DNA from: Dinoroseobacter sp013215265
Lineage (GTDB): Bacteria; Pseudomonadota; Alphaproteobacteria; Rhodobacterales; Rhodobacteraceae
Assembly (NCBI GenBank): GCA_963691755.1
Contig: OY829366.1
Span: 2,542,001-2,606,000, forward strand
Direction: 5' to 3'
Length of the DNA: 64,000 bases
Under the pieces are notes generated by a model. The model saw only the letters and a list, made by a program, of their open reading frames with translations, was not told the DNA's origin and did not search any database. The position numbers were made by a program, and so were the translations under genes. Positions 40,369 through 48,955 of this stretch are shown piece by piece. How positions within the stretch are numbered: the first letter of the stretch is position 1; every line of letters starts with the position of its first letter.

Positions 40369-41448
40369 ATGGAAAGCAGTATCTCTATCCGCGACTTGGA
40401 CCTGCGCTTTGGTTCTGTCGAAGTCCTGCAAGGGCTCAATCTGGACATTGGCATGGGTGAATTCCTGGTGCTTCTTGGATCGTCCGGATGCGGCAAATCC
40501 ACCTTGCTGAATTGCATCGCGGGGCTTCTGGATGTGTCAGATGGCCAGATCCATATCGGCGGGAAAAACGTTACATGGGCGGAGCCATCCGAACGCGGCA
40601 TCGGCATGGTGTTTCAGTCCTACGCGCTCTACCCTCAGATGACCGTTGAAGGAAATCTATCCTTTGGCCTGAAAAACGCGAAGATGAGCAAGGCAGAGAT
40701 CTCTCAACGGGTCGCGCGCGCAGCTGAAATTCTGCAAATCGAGCCCCTACTCAAGCGCAAACCCGCGGCCTTGTCTGGCGGACAACGCCAGCGTGTTGCG
40801 ATCGGGCGAGCCTTGGTGCGCGATGCGGAAGTGTTCCTCTTTGACGAACCTCTGTCGAACCTTGATGCGAAACTGCGCGCAGATCTTCGGGTCGAGATCA
40901 AGAAGCTGCATAGCCGGCTGGGCAACACGATGGTTTATGTGACCCATGATCAGGTCGAAGCCATGACCTTGGCAGATCGGATCGCGATCATGAAAGGTGG
41001 CCAGATCATGCAGCTGGCCAGCCCAAATGAGATCTATAACCGTCCCAAGAACCTGTACGTTGCAGAATTCATTGGATCGCCTTCCATGAATTTCATTCAT
41101 GGTGAGCTCAAAGGCGGCGACTTTGTTGCCGACGGCCTGTCGATTCCAATGACCGGTTATGAGTTTGCAGACAGCTCTGAAAAGGAAGGTAAAGCGATCA
41201 TCGGGTTGAGGCCCGAGCATATCGCCACCGGTGACAACCTAGCCTCGGCGGTTTCACGGACTAAAGCGAAGGTCAGTCTGGTTGAACCCATGGGGTCGGA
41301 CACCATCATTTATGCGTCCGTTGGATCGCACCCGATCCACATCCGCATGGATGGTCAGGCAACCGTCAAGCCTGGAGATGAGGTCGAAATCGGGTTCCAG
41401 CCCGCGCGCGCAAACCTCTTTGATCCAAGCACCGAAAACCGTCTTTAA
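40369..41448 (+). CDS. Sugar ABC transporter ATP-binding protein (MalK/UgpC-like)
   Basis: A 359-residue cytoplasmic ATPase. Walker A is GSSGCGKST (about 37-45), Q-loop in VFQSYALYPQMTV, signature LSGGQRQR, Walker B VFLFDEP and the switch His in YVTHDQVEAMT. The C-terminal part from about 240 is the TOBE/regulatory domain of the MalK group (IGLRPEHIA, MGSDTIIYASVG). It energises the permease pair encoded upstream. Two genes of the same operon for sugar conversion follow directly. Confidence 0.93.
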   Translation: MESSISIRDLDLRFGSVEVLQGLNLDIGMGEFLVLLGSSGCGKSTLLNCIAGLLDVSDGQIHIGGKNVTWAEPSERGIGMVFQSYALYPQMTVEGNLSFGLKNAKMSKAEISQRVARAAEILQIEPLLKRKPAALSGGQRQRVAIGRALVRDAEVFLFDEPLSNLDAKLRADLRVEIKKLHSRLGNTMVYVTHDQVEAMTLADRIAIMKGGQIMQLASPNEIYNRPKNLYVAEFIGSPSMNFIHGELKGGDFVADGLSIPMTGYEFADSSEKEGKAIIGLRPEHIATGDNLASAVSRTKAKVSLVEPMGSDTIIYASVGSHPIHIRMDGQATVKPGDEVEIGFQPARANLFDPSTENRL

Positions 41449-41476
41449 CACCACGATACTATTCAGGAATATCAAT

Positions 41477-42226
41477 ATGGACGTTTCGTTCCAGCTTTAC
41501 TCCGCACGTGAAATGAGCCCTTGGGAAGACGTGATCAAGATGATCGCGGATCTTGGCTACACCCAAGTCGAAGGCTTTGGCGGGGTGTATGAAGATGCCG
41601 CGCGCTTCAAAGATCTGCTTGATCAGCATGGATTGAGCATGCCGTCAGGACACTTCTTTCCGATCTCGAGCTTTGAAGATGGATTGGATGATACCCTCAA
41701 AACGGCAAGCACTTTGGGACTGCAGCGTTTGTTTTGTCCGGCGCCTGAAGATCTTTGGCGTGATGGCACGAGCGCGGCCAATTGGATCGATCTTGCAAAG
41801 CGTCTGGAAGAGGCCTGCAAGAAGGTCAACGATGCAGGCTTTCGCTTTGGATGGCACAACCATCATTGGGAGTTCATGCCGCGCGAAGGCGGTGAAATCC
41901 CGATGGACTTGATCCTTGAACATGCCCCATCGATTGATTGGGAAATGGATGTGGCCTGGGTCATTCGCGGCAATGCAGATCCAAAGGCCTGGATCAAGGA
42001 GCATGCCGACAGGATCACGACAGCGCATGTCAAAGACATCGCGCCCGAGGGCGAGAAGGCCGACGAAGACGGGTGGGCCGATGTTGGCGACGGCACCGTC
42101 GACTGGGCCGGTCTGATGACCACGCTTCGGGGAGCCGGAGTGGACCTGTTTGTTATGGAACACGACAAGCCAAGCGACGTTCAACGCTTTGCGAGCCGCT
42201 CGATCGCCGCGTTTGGTACGTACTGA
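41477..42226 (+). CDS. Sugar phosphate isomerase/epimerase-like TIM barrel (AP endonuclease 2 family), first copy
   Basis: 249 residues from the ATG at 41477; the longer frame overlaps the ATPase gene. A xylose-isomerase-like barrel: VSFQLYSAREMSPWEDVIKMIADLGYTQVEGFGG at the start, then metal ligands in FGWHNHHWEF, WEMDVAWV, TAHVKDIAPEG and the last-strand Glu in FVMEHDKP. Members isomerise or epimerise sugars and ketosugars, some acting with Gfo/Idh dehydrogenases on 3-keto sugars. It is followed 10 bases later by such a dehydrogenase. The substrate is not predictable. Confidence 0.87.
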   Translation: MDVSFQLYSAREMSPWEDVIKMIADLGYTQVEGFGGVYEDAARFKDLLDQHGLSMPSGHFFPISSFEDGLDDTLKTASTLGLQRLFCPAPEDLWRDGTSAANWIDLAKRLEEACKKVNDAGFRFGWHNHHWEFMPREGGEIPMDLILEHAPSIDWEMDVAWVIRGNADPKAWIKEHADRITTAHVKDIAPEGEKADEDGWADVGDGTVDWAGLMTTLRGAGVDLFVMEHDKPSDVQRFASRSIAAFGTY

Positions 42227-42236
42227 GGAGCCCGAG

Positions 42237-43370
42237 ATGAGCAAGACACTCGGCATTGGCATCATTGGATGCGGAAACATCTCGGCCGCTTACATGAAGC
42301 TCGCGCCGCTCTTTGCAGGTATCGAAATTCGCGCCTGCGCGGATATGAACCCCGAAGCTGCTGAAGCACGCGCGGAAGAATTCGGGATACGCGCGCAATC
42401 AGTGGATGATCTGCTTGCCGCGCAAGACATTGATATCATTATTAATCTAACAATTCCGGCGGCACATTTCGACGTCTCGAAAAGCATTCTGGAGGCTGGC
42501 AAACACGTCTATTCCGAAAAGCCCTTTGTTCTTTCGCTGGAAGAAGGCGCGGAACTGGGTCGGATCGCGGCGGAACGCGGCCTGCGGGTGGGCTCGGCGC
42601 CTGATACGTTCCTTGGCGGCGCGCACCAACTTGCGCGTCAGCTTGTGGACAGCAATGCAGTTGGGAAAATCTCGTCGGGCACATGCTTTGTGCAATCCCC
42701 CGGAATGGAGATGTGGCACCCCAACCCGGATTTCTTCTTCAAGCCCGGCGGCGGTCCTGTTCTGGATCTGGGCCCCTACTACGTGTCAAACTTGGTGCAG
42801 TTGCTTGGGCCGGTCAAAACGGTTGTCGCACTGACCGGTTCAGCCTCCGAGTACCGTACGATCACCTCGCAACCCAGAGCTGGGGAGACGATCAAGGTCG
42901 AGACCCCAACGACGATCCACGCTGTTCTGGAATTTCAGTCCGGAGCGCAGGTGACCTTCATCTCCAGCTGGGACGTGTGGCAACACGGTCATAGCAATAT
43001 GGAACTTTACGGCGATGCAGGCACGTTGCACGTCCCCGACCCCAATTTCTTTGGCGGTGAGGTTCGGGTGACCAACAAGAAAGCCTTTGTGAACCCCCAG
43101 GCCGAGACACATCCGTTCGGAGAGCCAAATTCTGCAGATGGGCAAGGGGTTCCGGTTGCAAATTACCGCTGTGCGGGACTGGCAGACATGGCGCAGGCGA
43201 TCCTGCAGGACCGCCCCCATCGGTGCTCGCTGGAGTTCTCGACCCATGTGGTCGATGTGATGGTTTCGATCCTGAATTCAGGTGAAGAGCGTCGGTTCAT
43301 TGAGATTGCCAGCACATGCGAAAGACCCGCCGCGCTTGGCGCGGGAGATGCACGAGCACTCATGGCATAA
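42237..43370 (+). CDS. Gfo/Idh/MocA-family oxidoreductase, first copy
   Basis: 377 residues from the ATG at 42237 (GAGGAG upstream). The NAD(P)-binding fold begins GIGIIGCGNISAAYMKLAPLF, with the catalytic EKPF motif in HVYSEKPFVLSLEEG (the Lys is the family's active-site base). The C-terminal alpha/beta domain has GGGPVLDLGPYYVSNLVQLLG, where the G-D-x-x-x-Y type motif is present. It oxidises or reduces a sugar hydroxyl. It is coupled to the TIM-barrel gene upstream; a 53-bp gap separates it from the second isomerase. Confidence 0.88.
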   Translation: MSKTLGIGIIGCGNISAAYMKLAPLFAGIEIRACADMNPEAAEARAEEFGIRAQSVDDLLAAQDIDIIINLTIPAAHFDVSKSILEAGKHVYSEKPFVLSLEEGAELGRIAAERGLRVGSAPDTFLGGAHQLARQLVDSNAVGKISSGTCFVQSPGMEMWHPNPDFFFKPGGGPVLDLGPYYVSNLVQLLGPVKTVVALTGSASEYRTITSQPRAGETIKVETPTTIHAVLEFQSGAQVTFISSWDVWQHGHSNMELYGDAGTLHVPDPNFFGGEVRVTNKKAFVNPQAETHPFGEPNSADGQGVPVANYRCAGLADMAQAILQDRPHRCSLEFSTHVVDVMVSILNSGEERRFIEIASTCERPAALGAGDARALMA

Positions 43371-43423
43371 GACAGTAGATCCGCGCTCGCGCGGTTTCGC
43401 AGAAGACCGGGGAGGAGTTTTCA

Positions 43424-44482
43424 ATGACGGGATTAATCAAGGGACCAGCTTTGTTCCTCGCACAGTTTGCTGGCGATGACGCTCCTTATAATTCTCTGAA
43501 AAGTATCACAGAATGGGCAGCCGGTCTGGGCTACAAGGGGGTTCAGATACCGACCTTTGATGCGCGCCTGTTTGATCTCGATCTCGCAGCCGAGAGTCAG
43601 GATTATTGCGACGAGGTTGCGGGTATCTGCGAGGCCTCCGGTGTCGCCATCACCGAGCTGTCGACGCATCTTCAGGGGCAGCTGGTTGCCGTGAACCCGG
43701 CCTATGACACAGCCTTTGATGCGTTTGCGCCTGATCGTGTGAAGGGCGATCCGAAGGGGCGACAGGAATGGGCCGTGGACCAGATGAAGAAGGCGGCTGT
43801 CGCCTCGCGCAGATTGGGATTGAGCGAAACGGTCTCGTTTTCAGGCTCGCTCGCGTTTCCTTACCTCTATCCTTGGCCACAGCGCCCGGCTGGCCTGATC
43901 GAAGAAGCCTTCGACGAGCTTGCCCGCCGCTGGATGCCGATCTTTGACGCGTATTCTGATGAAGGGGTGCGGATCGGGTTTGAATTACACCCGGGCGAGG
44001 ATCTCTTTGACGGCGCGACATGGGAGATGTTCCTCGATCGCGTGAAAGAACATGAGGCCGCACAGATCAACTACGATCCAAGCCACTTCTTGCTGCAGCA
44101 ATTGGATTATCTGGCGTTCATTGATCTCTATCACGACCGGATCAACGCATTTCATGTAAAAGACGCCGAATTCCGGCCTGATGGACGCCAAGGCGTCTAT
44201 TCCGGATATCAGCCCTGGCTTGACCGGGCCGGACGCTTCCGGAGCCTCGGAGACGGTCAGGTGGACTTCAGCGCCATCTTCTCGAAGCTTGCCCAGTACG
44301 GGTACGACAGCTGGGCTGTTCTTGAATGGGAATGCTGCCTGAAATCACCCGAACAGGGTGCAGCGGAAGGCGCCCCCTTCATTGCGAACCACATCATCGA
44401 AGTGACTGACAAAGCCTTCGACGATTTCGCCGGGGGCGAGACCGATATGGCAACAATCCATCAGATGCTGGGATTGTCCTGA
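43424..44482 (+). CDS. Sugar phosphate isomerase/epimerase-like TIM barrel, second copy
   Basis: 352 residues, start ATG 43424 with GGGGAGGAG upstream. It is about 100 residues longer than the first copy, so the two are not recent duplicates. The barrel motifs are clear: YKGVQIPTFDARLFDLDL, ITELSTHLQGQLVAVNP, VRIGFELHPGEDLFD (metal Glu and His), INYDPSHFLLQQLD (Asp, His), AFHVKDAEF and VLEWECCLKSPEQG (final Glu). A long loop around YSGYQPWLDRAGRFRSLGDGQVDF is typical of the larger members. It overlaps the next dehydrogenase gene by one base (TGATG). Confidence 0.88.
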   Translation: MTGLIKGPALFLAQFAGDDAPYNSLKSITEWAAGLGYKGVQIPTFDARLFDLDLAAESQDYCDEVAGICEASGVAITELSTHLQGQLVAVNPAYDTAFDAFAPDRVKGDPKGRQEWAVDQMKKAAVASRRLGLSETVSFSGSLAFPYLYPWPQRPAGLIEEAFDELARRWMPIFDAYSDEGVRIGFELHPGEDLFDGATWEMFLDRVKEHEAAQINYDPSHFLLQQLDYLAFIDLYHDRINAFHVKDAEFRPDGRQGVYSGYQPWLDRAGRFRSLGDGQVDFSAIFSKLAQYGYDSWAVLEWECCLKSPEQGAAEGAPFIANHIIEVTDKAFDDFAGGETDMATIHQMLGLS

Positions 44483-45615
44483 TGCGAAAACTTCGGCTTG
44501 GCATGGTCGGTGGCGGACAGGGTGCGTTTATCGGGGGCGTGCATCGGATTGCTGCGCGCATTGACGGGCAATGGGAGCTGGTCGCAGGGGCGTTATCCTC
44601 TGATCCGGAGCGCGCGCGTGCGTCGGGTCTGGACCTTGGACTGGCTGAGGACCGGATTTACGGGTCTTACGCAGAGATGGCACAGGCGGAAGCTGCGCGG
44701 TCTGACGGGATTGATGCGGTTGCCATCGTGACGCCCAACCACATGCATGCAGGTCCGGCGATCGCGTTTCTGGAAGCTGGCATCCATGTGATTTGTGATA
44801 AACCGCTTGCTTCAACGCTGGAGGATGCAAACGCCATTGCCGACGCGGTCGAAGCCTCAGGCAAGCAGTTTATCCTGACACATAATTACGCGGGCTATCC
44901 CTTGATCCGGCAGGCACGCGAGATGGTGCGTGCGGGCGAACTCGGGGACATTCGCATTGTGCAGGCCGAATACGTACAAGACTGGCTGGCCGAGGAGACA
45001 TCCAACAAGCAAGCCGACTGGCGGACCGACCCGGCCAAATCCGGGGCCGGTGGCGCGATTGGCGATATCGGAACCCACGCGTTCCATCTTGCCGGTTATG
45101 TTTCGGATCTGAAGGCAGAAACGCTGCGCGCAGAGCTGGATTCTTTTGTTCCGGGACGACGTGTCGATGACAATGCCTTCATCACGCTGCGCTATGCGGG
45201 CGGTGCCAAGGGGGCACTTTGGGCAAGTCAAGTCGCGGTCGGGCATGAAAACGCCCTAACCTTAAGGGTTTACGGGACCAAAGGTGGTCTTGTGTGGCGG
45301 CAGGAAAACCCGAACGAATTGCGCTTCACACGCTTTGGGGAACCGGCCAAGACCCTGACCCGCGCAGGGGCCGGAAGCAGCGAGACAGCCAACCGGACCA
45401 CACGTACTCCGCCGGGACATCCAGAAGGCTATCTGGAAGGTTTTGCAACAATCTACAGCGAGGCGGCGCATCTCATCCGTCATGCAGATCAAGGTGTTGC
45501 CCTGCCAGAGGGCTGCGAAACCCCCGGCATCCAAGACGGACTTGCCGGCATGCGATTTGTGTCGGCATGTATCGTTTCATCGCATGATGATGGCGGTTGG
45601 ACCGCGTTGGGCTAA
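44482..45615 (+). CDS. Gfo/Idh/MocA-family oxidoreductase, second copy
   Basis: 377 residues. LRLGMVGGGQGAFIGGVHRIAARI gives the nucleotide fold (G-G-G-x-G variant), CDKPLASTLEDANAIADAVEASG the active-site EKP-like motif with Lys after Asp, and GAIGDIGTHAFHLAGYVSDL the family's G-D-x-x-x-H motif that marks inositol-dehydrogenase-like members. These features differ from the first copy (EKPF, LGPYY), so the two enzymes likely act at different steps or positions. It is the last gene of the importer operon and its TAA overlaps the convergent glycerate kinase stop (CTAA). Confidence 0.88.
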   Translation: MRKLRLGMVGGGQGAFIGGVHRIAARIDGQWELVAGALSSDPERARASGLDLGLAEDRIYGSYAEMAQAEAARSDGIDAVAIVTPNHMHAGPAIAFLEAGIHVICDKPLASTLEDANAIADAVEASGKQFILTHNYAGYPLIRQAREMVRAGELGDIRIVQAEYVQDWLAEETSNKQADWRTDPAKSGAGGAIGDIGTHAFHLAGYVSDLKAETLRAELDSFVPGRRVDDNAFITLRYAGGAKGALWASQVAVGHENALTLRVYGTKGGLVWRQENPNELRFTRFGEPAKTLTRAGAGSSETANRTTRTPPGHPEGYLEGFATIYSEAAHLIRHADQGVALPEGCETPGIQDGLAGMRFVSACIVSSHDDGGWTALG

Positions 45616-46892
45616 ACGCGACGGGTCGGATCCCACTCCTCGACGAGGATCGCCCGAAAATCGTTCACATTGGTATGCGTGGGGCCGGTCTTGATCAGCC
45701 CCCCTGCGGGCCCGAAGTAATTGTAACTGTCATGGCTGACGAGAAAGCTGGCTGCGTCCAATCCGGTCGCAGCTGCTGCCACCTCTGGCGTCCACATGGC
45801 CCCGGCCGCATCGCTTTTTCCATCAATCCCATCAGTGTCACATGCAATCGCAGACACGCCCTGAGGGGCTTGCATGGCAAAAGACAGCAGGAATTCCGTG
45901 TTGCGCCCGCCCTGCCCCGCAGGCCCATTGACGGTCACTGTGGTCTCGCCACCGGAGATCAGCGCAACAGGTCCTTTCGCTGGCATACCGTGACGGGCGC
46001 AACTTGCAGCGATCCCTGCCATTGCGGTGCCCAGCTCTTTGGCTTCGCCTTCGAGCGCATCGCCCATCAACAAAGGTGTTACGCCATGCGCCTCGGCAAC
46101 TTTGGCCGCAGCCAGAAGCGATGCCTGTGGGGCCGCAACGATATGTGTTTCCGCGCTCGCGAACACCGGATGATCCGATTTGGGCGTCTCGGCGTCAGCC
46201 GTTGCCAGAAAGTCTGCGACCGAAGGCGGCAGATCAAGCCCGTAGCGCGCGATAATCCTTTTCGCATCTTGGACCGTGGAACTGTCGGGCACCGTTGGGC
46301 CAGACGCGATAATTGAAGGGTCATCCCCCGGCACATCGGAAATCGTCAGCGTCATGACCTTTGCAGGATGCGCGGCAGCCGCAAGGCGTCCGCCTTTCAT
46401 TGCAGAGAGGTGTTTGCGCACCACATTCATGTCCGAAATGGGCGCGCCTGAGGCCAGAAGGGCTGCATTGATCGCTTGCTTGTCCGCAAGGGTCAGGCCC
46501 TTTCCGGGTGCGGCCATCAACGAAGAGCCCCCGCCCGAGATCAGGCACAGCGCAAAGTCACCTTCGCCAAGGGAGGCCACAAGCTGCAACATACGTTGCG
46601 CGGCTTCTGCCCCGGCTGCATCGGGGACCGGGTGCGCGCCTTCAACCAGCTCGATACCCTTCGTGGGCAGGCTGGCCCCATGGGGCACGATCACGAGACC
46701 TTCGCAGGGACCCCAGTGTTCCTCGACAACCTGGGCCATGCGCGCGGAGGCCTTGCCGCCGCCCACGACCACGACGCGTCCCGATGGTTTTGGTGGCAAG
46801 ACAGAGGGGATGGCTTTCCCGGGATCTGCCGCCGCAACAGCAGCATCGAACATTGCACGCAGCAATTTGGCCGGGTCGCGCGCGCTGCTCAT
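45612..46892 (-). CDS. Glycerate 2-kinase (GckA/MOFRL family; TtuD-like)
   Basis: 426 residues. The N-terminal DUF4147 domain (VVVVGGGKASARMAQVVEEHWG, ALCLISGGGSSLMAAPGKGLTLADKQAIN) is followed by the MOFRL domain (about 310-420: PVALISGGETTVTVNGPAGQGGRNTEFLL, AIACDTDGIDG). The enzyme phosphorylates D-glycerate to 2-phosphoglycerate; older annotations call it hydroxypyruvate reductase TtuD. Its start overlaps the tartronate semialdehyde reductase stop as ATGA. It would feed glycerate, from tartronate semialdehyde, into lower glycolysis. Confidence 0.9.
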   Translation of the reverse strand: MSSARDPAKLLRAMFDAAVAAADPGKAIPSVLPPKPSGRVVVVGGGKASARMAQVVEEHWGPCEGLVIVPHGASLPTKGIELVEGAHPVPDAAGAEAAQRMLQLVASLGEGDFALCLISGGGSSLMAAPGKGLTLADKQAINAALLASGAPISDMNVVRKHLSAMKGGRLAAAAHPAKVMTLTISDVPGDDPSIIASGPTVPDSSTVQDAKRIIARYGLDLPPSVADFLATADAETPKSDHPVFASAETHIVAAPQASLLAAAKVAEAHGVTPLLMGDALEGEAKELGTAMAGIAASCARHGMPAKGPVALISGGETTVTVNGPAGQGGRNTEFLLSFAMQAPQGVSAIACDTDGIDGKSDAAGAMWTPEVAAAATGLDAASFLVSHDSYNYFGPAGGLIKTGPTHTNVNDFRAILVEEWDPTRRV

Positions 46893-47767
46893 GTGCCCTG
46901 CAACCGGCGCAGTCTTTGGATCAGGCTAGAGGTGTCCCAGCGCCCGCCGCCCATGGCCTGAACATCGGCGTAGAACTGATCGACCATCGCCGTCACCGGC
47001 ACGGAAACCTTCATTGATTTGGCCTGATCCATCACAAGCCCCATGTCTTTGCGCATCCAGTCAACGGCGAAGCCGAATTCAAACGCACCATCGACCATCG
47101 TTTCATGGCGATTGGCAAGCTGCCAGGAGCCGCCCGCGCCCTGTGCCACCAGTTTGGCCACGGCCTTGGCATCGAGCCCTGCTTTTTCTGCAAAATGAAG
47201 GCCTTCGGACAGCGCCTGCACAAGCCCCGCAATGCAAATCTGGTTGACCATCTTGGTGAGCTGACCCGCGCCGACATCGCCAAAACGTTCTGTCGCCTTG
47301 GCGTAGCAGTCCATCACGGGCTGTGCCTTGGCATAATCGGTTTCAGACCCGCCGCACATGATGGCAAGCTGGCCGTTCTCGGCCCCGGCCTGCCCCCCCG
47401 AAACAGGCGCGTCGACAAAGCCCACACCTTTCTCGGCGGCAATGGCAGCAAGCTCGCGCGCGACATCGGCGCTGGCGGTTGTATGATCGACAATGATTGC
47501 ACCTGCTGACAGGGACGCCAGCGCGCCGTCATCGCCGAGCACGACCGACCGAAGATCATCATCGTTGCCCACGCAGATCATAACAAAGTCCGCACCCGCA
47601 GATGCCTCGCGTGGTGTCGCGGCGAAAGCCCCTGTATTGGCTTTTGTCCAGGCTTCGGCTTTGGACGTCGTGCGGTTGTAAACGGTTACGTCATGCCCTG
47701 CTTTTGCAAGGTATCCTGCCATTGGCGCGCCCATCACGCCCAAACCCAGAAACGTCGTTTTTGCCAT
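46889..47767 (-). CDS. 2-hydroxy-3-oxopropionate (tartronate semialdehyde) reductase-like beta-hydroxyacid dehydrogenase
   Basis: 292 residues. The NAD(P) fold starts TTFLGLGVMGAPMAGYLAKAGH, the substrate motif is FVDAPVSGGQAGAENGQLAIMCGG, and the catalytic Lys is in GAGQLTKMVNQICIAGLVQALSE. These mark the GarR/GlxR/HIBADH family. The adjacent glycerate kinase makes tartronate semialdehyde to D-glycerate the best guess. The gene lies 42 bp downstream of a DenD-like dehydrogenase. Other beta-hydroxyacids such as threonate-type acids remain possible. Confidence 0.87.
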   Translation of the reverse strand: MAKTTFLGLGVMGAPMAGYLAKAGHDVTVYNRTTSKAEAWTKANTGAFAATPREASAGADFVMICVGNDDDLRSVVLGDDGALASLSAGAIIVDHTTASADVARELAAIAAEKGVGFVDAPVSGGQAGAENGQLAIMCGGSETDYAKAQPVMDCYAKATERFGDVGAGQLTKMVNQICIAGLVQALSEGLHFAEKAGLDAKAVAKLVAQGAGGSWQLANRHETMVDGAFEFGFAVDWMRKDMGLVMDQAKSMKVSVPVTAMVDQFYADVQAMGGGRWDTSSLIQRLRRLQGT

Positions 47768-47809
47768 ATCGTGTGCTCCCCTAGATGCGGCGCAACTTAG
47801 CCACAGATG

Positions 47810-48763
47810 TCAGCGGCGCAAGACATCGGGAGCGTATTGCGCACAATACTCCCGGATAATCTCGTCGATATCGGTGTTGACCGGGAACCCCAGAGCCGTC
47901 GCGCGGGACGTTACAAAGGACTGGGGCCAAGAAGTTACGATGCGCGCAACGGTCTCGTCAGGCGCAGCGTGGACAAGCGCGCGCGCATCCGCCCCGGCAA
48001 GCCGTTCGAGTGCATCGAGCATCTCCGAAACGGTCACGGAGATCCCGCGCAGATTGAGCGGATTGAGATCGTTGGCCGTCTCCGAGGGGAGGTTTGCAGC
48101 ATGTAACAGACCTTCCACAGTGATATCCGGTGAGGCGATCCAGACGGCGGTATCTTCGCGCACAGGCAGCGGCGCGGCTTTGCCATGGAGCGGTTCACGC
48201 AAAATGCCAGACAGAAACCCCGACGCAGCCGCATTGGGGGCGCCGGGTCGGATTGACACCGTGGGCAGACGCAAAGATTGGGCGCGCAGGAAGCCTTTGC
48301 GCGTGTAATCGGCCAGCATCAGTTCCGCCATTGCCTTTTGCGTTCCATAGCTGGAGGCAGGGGTTGGCCTGAAGTCTTCAGGGACGGGGGTTGGGAATGG
48401 GGGCCCATAGACTGCGAGAGAGGAGGAAAAGATCAGCCGCGGATTGGTGTTCAATGTCCGGAGCGCCTCGGCCAGACGATGTGTGAGATCGAGATTGACG
48501 GCGTAGCCTGTGTCAAACTCGGCTTCGGCCTGACCCGAAACGACCGCCGCAAGGTGGAACACGAGATCGGGGTTGAGGGCTGCGATCTGATCCATTGCAT
48601 CGGGGTCCGCGAGATCAAGCTGCAGTGAGGTTGCGGACGGTTGAGCGTTTGGCAAGACGCGGTCAATCAGGGTCAGCTCTGCGTCCCCAAGCGCCCCTTC
48701 AAGAATGCGCTTGGCAAGCATTGCCCCCAGCATTCCTGCAGCGCCGAGAATTGCAATTTTCAT
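47810..48763 (-). CDS. NAD-dependent epimerase/dehydratase-family protein, DenD-like (D-erythronate dehydrogenase type)
   Basis: 317 residues of the extended SDR fold. The NAD motif is MKIAILGAAGMLGAMLAKRIL, the catalytic Ser-Tyr-x3-Lys is seen as FSSSLAVYGPP and SSYGTQKAMAELML, and LRLPTVSIRPGAPNAAASGF is characteristic of DenD-like proteins. DenD oxidises D-erythronate to 2-oxo-tetronate. The further enzymes of that pathway are not in the window, so the actual acid sugar may differ. It is the first gene of a three-gene minus-strand operon with the reductase and glycerate kinase. Confidence 0.83.
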   Translation of the reverse strand: MKIAILGAAGMLGAMLAKRILEGALGDAELTLIDRVLPNAQPSATSLQLDLADPDAMDQIAALNPDLVFHLAAVVSGQAEAEFDTGYAVNLDLTHRLAEALRTLNTNPRLIFSSSLAVYGPPFPTPVPEDFRPTPASSYGTQKAMAELMLADYTRKGFLRAQSLRLPTVSIRPGAPNAAASGFLSGILREPLHGKAAPLPVREDTAVWIASPDITVEGLLHAANLPSETANDLNPLNLRGISVTVSEMLDALERLAGADARALVHAAPDETVARIVTSWPQSFVTSRATALGFPVNTDIDEIIREYCAQYAPDVLRR

Positions 48764-48859
48764 ATCCGCTTCCCCCTTGTGGCTGAAGTTCTGCGCAAGC
48801 CGCGCGAGATTGTCGAGCTTGCTTGACGGCTTTTGGGCTGCGGGGTAACGAGACGCAGC

Positions 48860-48934
48860 GCGGGCGTAGTTCAGTGGTAGAACGTCAGCTTCCCAAGCTG
48901 AATGTCGTCGGTTCGATCCCGATCGCCCGCTCCA
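48860..48934 (+). tRNA. tRNA-Gly (anticodon CCC)
   Basis: A full cloverleaf can be folded: acceptor GCGGGCG (48860-48866) with CGCCCGC (48924-48930), D arm GTTC/GAAC, anticodon stem TCAGC/GCTGA with loop TTCCCAA and anticodon CCC at 48892-48894, T arm GTCGG/CCGAT with loop TTCGATC, and an encoded 3' TCCA. It decodes GGG. It lies between the divergent DenD-like and thioesterase genes. Confidence 0.96.
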
Positions 48935-48955
48935 GCCGCACTAAAGAGGTCAGCC

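Noticed and set aside
48902..48955. Earlier start for the thioesterase
   Set aside because: It would begin inside the tRNA-Gly gene; the ATG at 48956 has GAGG upstream and fits the family length.
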